Under the pieces are notes generated by a model. The model searched no databases. It had not been told where the DNA came from and saw nothing but the letters and a program-made list of their open reading frames with translations. DNA of 64,000 nt from Bradyrhizobium monzae (lineage in GTDB: Bacteria; Pseudomonadota; Alphaproteobacteria; Rhizobiales; Xanthobacteraceae), in contig NZ_JAIRDQ010000001.1 in the NCBI RefSeq assembly GCF_021458635.1, positions 1,674,001-1,738,000 on the forward strand, written 5' to 3'. Shown here piece after piece: positions 62,638 to 64,000 of this stretch. The first letter of the stretch is position 1. Each line of letters starts with the position of its first letter. Both the position numbers and the translations under genes were made by a program.

Positions 62638-63681
62638 ATGCCGAAATACAGGGTGGTGACGCCGAAGGGCGCGAGCTTCACGGTCGCCGGCAGCGACTAT
62701 TCGTACGAGCGCGAGGCGCTCGATCCGATCGATGCCGAGATCGTCGAGGCGCCGGCCAACGAGGCGGAGTTCATCGCCGCCGCGAAGAATGCCGACGCGA
62801 TCTACGCCAAGGGCATCCCGATCACCAAGACCATCATCGACGCGCTGGAAAGCTGCAAGGTCATCACGCTCGGTTCGGTCGGCGTCGACAGCGTCGACGT
62901 GAAGGCGGCGACCGCGCGCGGCATTCCCGTCACCAACATCCCCGACACGTTCATCGAGGAAGTCGCCGACCACGCCATGATGCTGCTGCTCGCCGGCTTC
63001 CGCCGCCTGGTCGAGCAGGACAAGATGGTACGCACCGGCCGTTGGGCCGAGGGCCGGCCGGCACTGCTCAAGGTTCCGCGGCTGATGGGCCAGACGCTCG
63101 GCTTCGTTTCGTTCGGCCGCGTCGCGCGTGCGGTTGCGAAACGCGCCGCGCCGTTCGGCCTGCGCATGATGGCCTACGATCCCTTCATCCAGGAAACACT
63201 GATGTGGGACCACGGCGTCATTCCGGCGACGCTGAACGAAGTGCTGTCGCAATCCGACTTCGTCTCGATGCACGCGCCTGCCCGGCCCGAAGTGCATCAC
63301 ATGCTGACCGAGAAGCATTTTCGGCAGATGAAAAGGGGCTCGATCTTCATCAACACCGGGCGCGGCGCCACCGTGGACGAGGAGAGCCTGATCAAGGCGC
63401 TGCAGGAGGGCTGGATCGCGCACGCCGCCCTCGACGTGCTGGAGAAGGAACCGCCGTCGCACAACAACCCCATCCTCAGCATGGAGAACGTGACCCTGAC
63501 CGCCCATGTCGCCTCGGCCTCGGCACGGTTCGACGAGGCACGCAAGCGCCGAGTAGGCTACGAATTGTCACTGGTGCTTCAGGGCATGTGGCCGGTAAGC
63601 TGCGTGAACCCGTCGGTGCTGCAAGACACCGCGCTCCGCCGCTGGCAGCCCGTCAGCATGGACCGCGGTCCGAACAGCTAA
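62638..63681 (+). CDS. D-isomer-specific 2-hydroxyacid dehydrogenase family protein
   Basis: 347 residues; GGGAGCAGGAA precedes the ATG. Family order is normal: [60 protein letters not shown] (Arg), [11 protein letters not shown] (Glu) and [20 protein letters not shown] (His) give the catalytic triad. The nucleotide-binding loop reads [16 protein letters not shown], so two glycines of the usual GxGxxG are replaced (S and A). Whether it binds NAD normally is open. Substrate unknown. Confidence 0.85.
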   Translation: MPKYRVVTPKGASFTVAGSDYSYEREALDPIDAEIVEAPANEAEFIAAAKNADAIYAKGIPITKTIIDALESCKVITLGSVGVDSVDVKAATARGIPVTNIPDTFIEEVADHAMMLLLAGFRRLVEQDKMVRTGRWAEGRPALLKVPRLMGQTLGFVSFGRVARAVAKRAAPFGLRMMAYDPFIQETLMWDHGVIPATLNEVLSQSDFVSMHAPARPEVHHMLTEKHFRQMKRGSIFINTGRGATVDEESLIKALQEGWIAHAALDVLEKEPPSHNNPILSMENVTLTAHVASASARFDEARKRRVGYELSLVLQGMWPVSCVNPSVLQDTALRRWQPVSMDRGPNS

Positions 63682-63783
63682 GGCGGCCGGCCGCAAATAG
63701 CGCGCCGAAAGACCGGCAAAAGAACGAAACGGCCCTTCACCGGCGATCAACGCCGGGAAGGGAGACATCATAGGGAGGAACTG

Positions 63784-64000
63784 ATGAGGAACGACATCAC
63801 ACGTCGTGATGCCTTGGCGCTGGGCCTGTCCGTTGCAACGGTCGCCGCCACTGGTGTTGCAGCGCACGCTCAATCCGCGATCAAGGCCGCCGACGTCCCC
63901 GCGCCGAAACTGCCGATCGAGAAGGGCGCAAGCTTGCGCATGCTGCGGCCGGTGCGCTTCGTCCAGGCCGACGAAGACGTGTTCCGCGCCAATGCAGCCA
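63784..64000 (+). CDS. Tat-exported substrate-binding protein, N-terminal part
   Basis: 72 codons to the window edge; GGAGGA precedes ATG 63784. The start MRNDITRRDALALGLSVATV is a twin-arginine signal (TRRDAL), cut near AHAQS. The short mature part (KLPIEKGASLRMLRPVRFVQ) resembles extracellular solute-binding proteins of ABC importers, as judged only from the leader and this segment. It lies 102 bases after the dehydrogenase and may belong to its operon. Confidence 0.5.
   Translation, partial: MRNDITRRDALALGLSVATVAATGVAAHAQSAIKAADVPAPKLPIEKGASLRMLRPVRFVQADEDVFRANAA

Overview
The window looks like a stretch of a Bradyrhizobium chromosome or that of a very close relative. The reasons are high GC, a subpolar-type flagellar cluster with FlbD and SciP, a napEDABC operon behind a FixK/FNR box, an ssu sulfonate operon, several small secreted proteins of bradyrhizobial type, and dispersed palindromic repeats of the kind seen between genes in this genus. 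This is inference from gene content; no marker gene fixes the species.

Layout. (1) 1-11.5 kb is an accessory-looking region. It holds a partial AraC regulator, an HdeA-like protein, an Omp25/31-type barrel, DUF992 and DUF2721 proteins, two tandem AraC regulators, a secreted protein, an ion-channel-like protein, a DUF1254/DUF1214 protein and a membrane-anchored TAXI receptor. Seven to eight intergenic copies of one directional motif, close to TTGCCGAAWTTGCATAG, lie upstream of these genes and point towards them. The module DUF2721-AraC-AraC-TAXI is duplicated, and each copy lost different parts by internal deletion. The region ends at a tRNA-Met. (2) 11.6-14.2 kb has core genes: a methyltransferase and mnmA. 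(3) 14.5-22.7 kb is the flagellar cluster: fliK, flgD, sciP, fliF, fliG, fliH, fliN and flbD, with a sigma-54 promoter candidate before fliK. (4) 22.8-34.6 kb is metabolic: a GYD protein, an M20 peptidase, a complete sulfonate uptake and desulfonation operon with two binding proteins, a P450, and a LysR-epimerase-DoxX group. (5) 34.9-41.0 kb carries an orphan gene between direct repeats, a LuxR regulator, a luciferase-like monooxygenase, an acyltransferase and a membrane-bound AraC regulator. (6) 41.1-45.3 kb is napEDABC, periplasmic nitrate reduction. (7) 45.4-55.6 kb has a RecD-like helicase, a TPR-caspase protein, periplasmic MsrA and MsrB, several small membrane or secreted proteins and purA. 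(8) 55.9-64 kb has two EamA exporters, a MarR/VOC pair sharing palindromic operators, a TctC binding protein, a chemoreceptor, a 2-hydroxyacid dehydrogenase and the start of a Tat-exported binding protein.

The most promising candidate for something undescribed is the AraC/TAXI region: a shared operator-like motif, tandem AraC regulators, and a TAXI receptor that has a cytoplasmic tail and no TRAP permease beside it. The gene set (HdeA-like, porin, DUF1254, ion channel) suggests an envelope or acid-stress response, but that is only inference.
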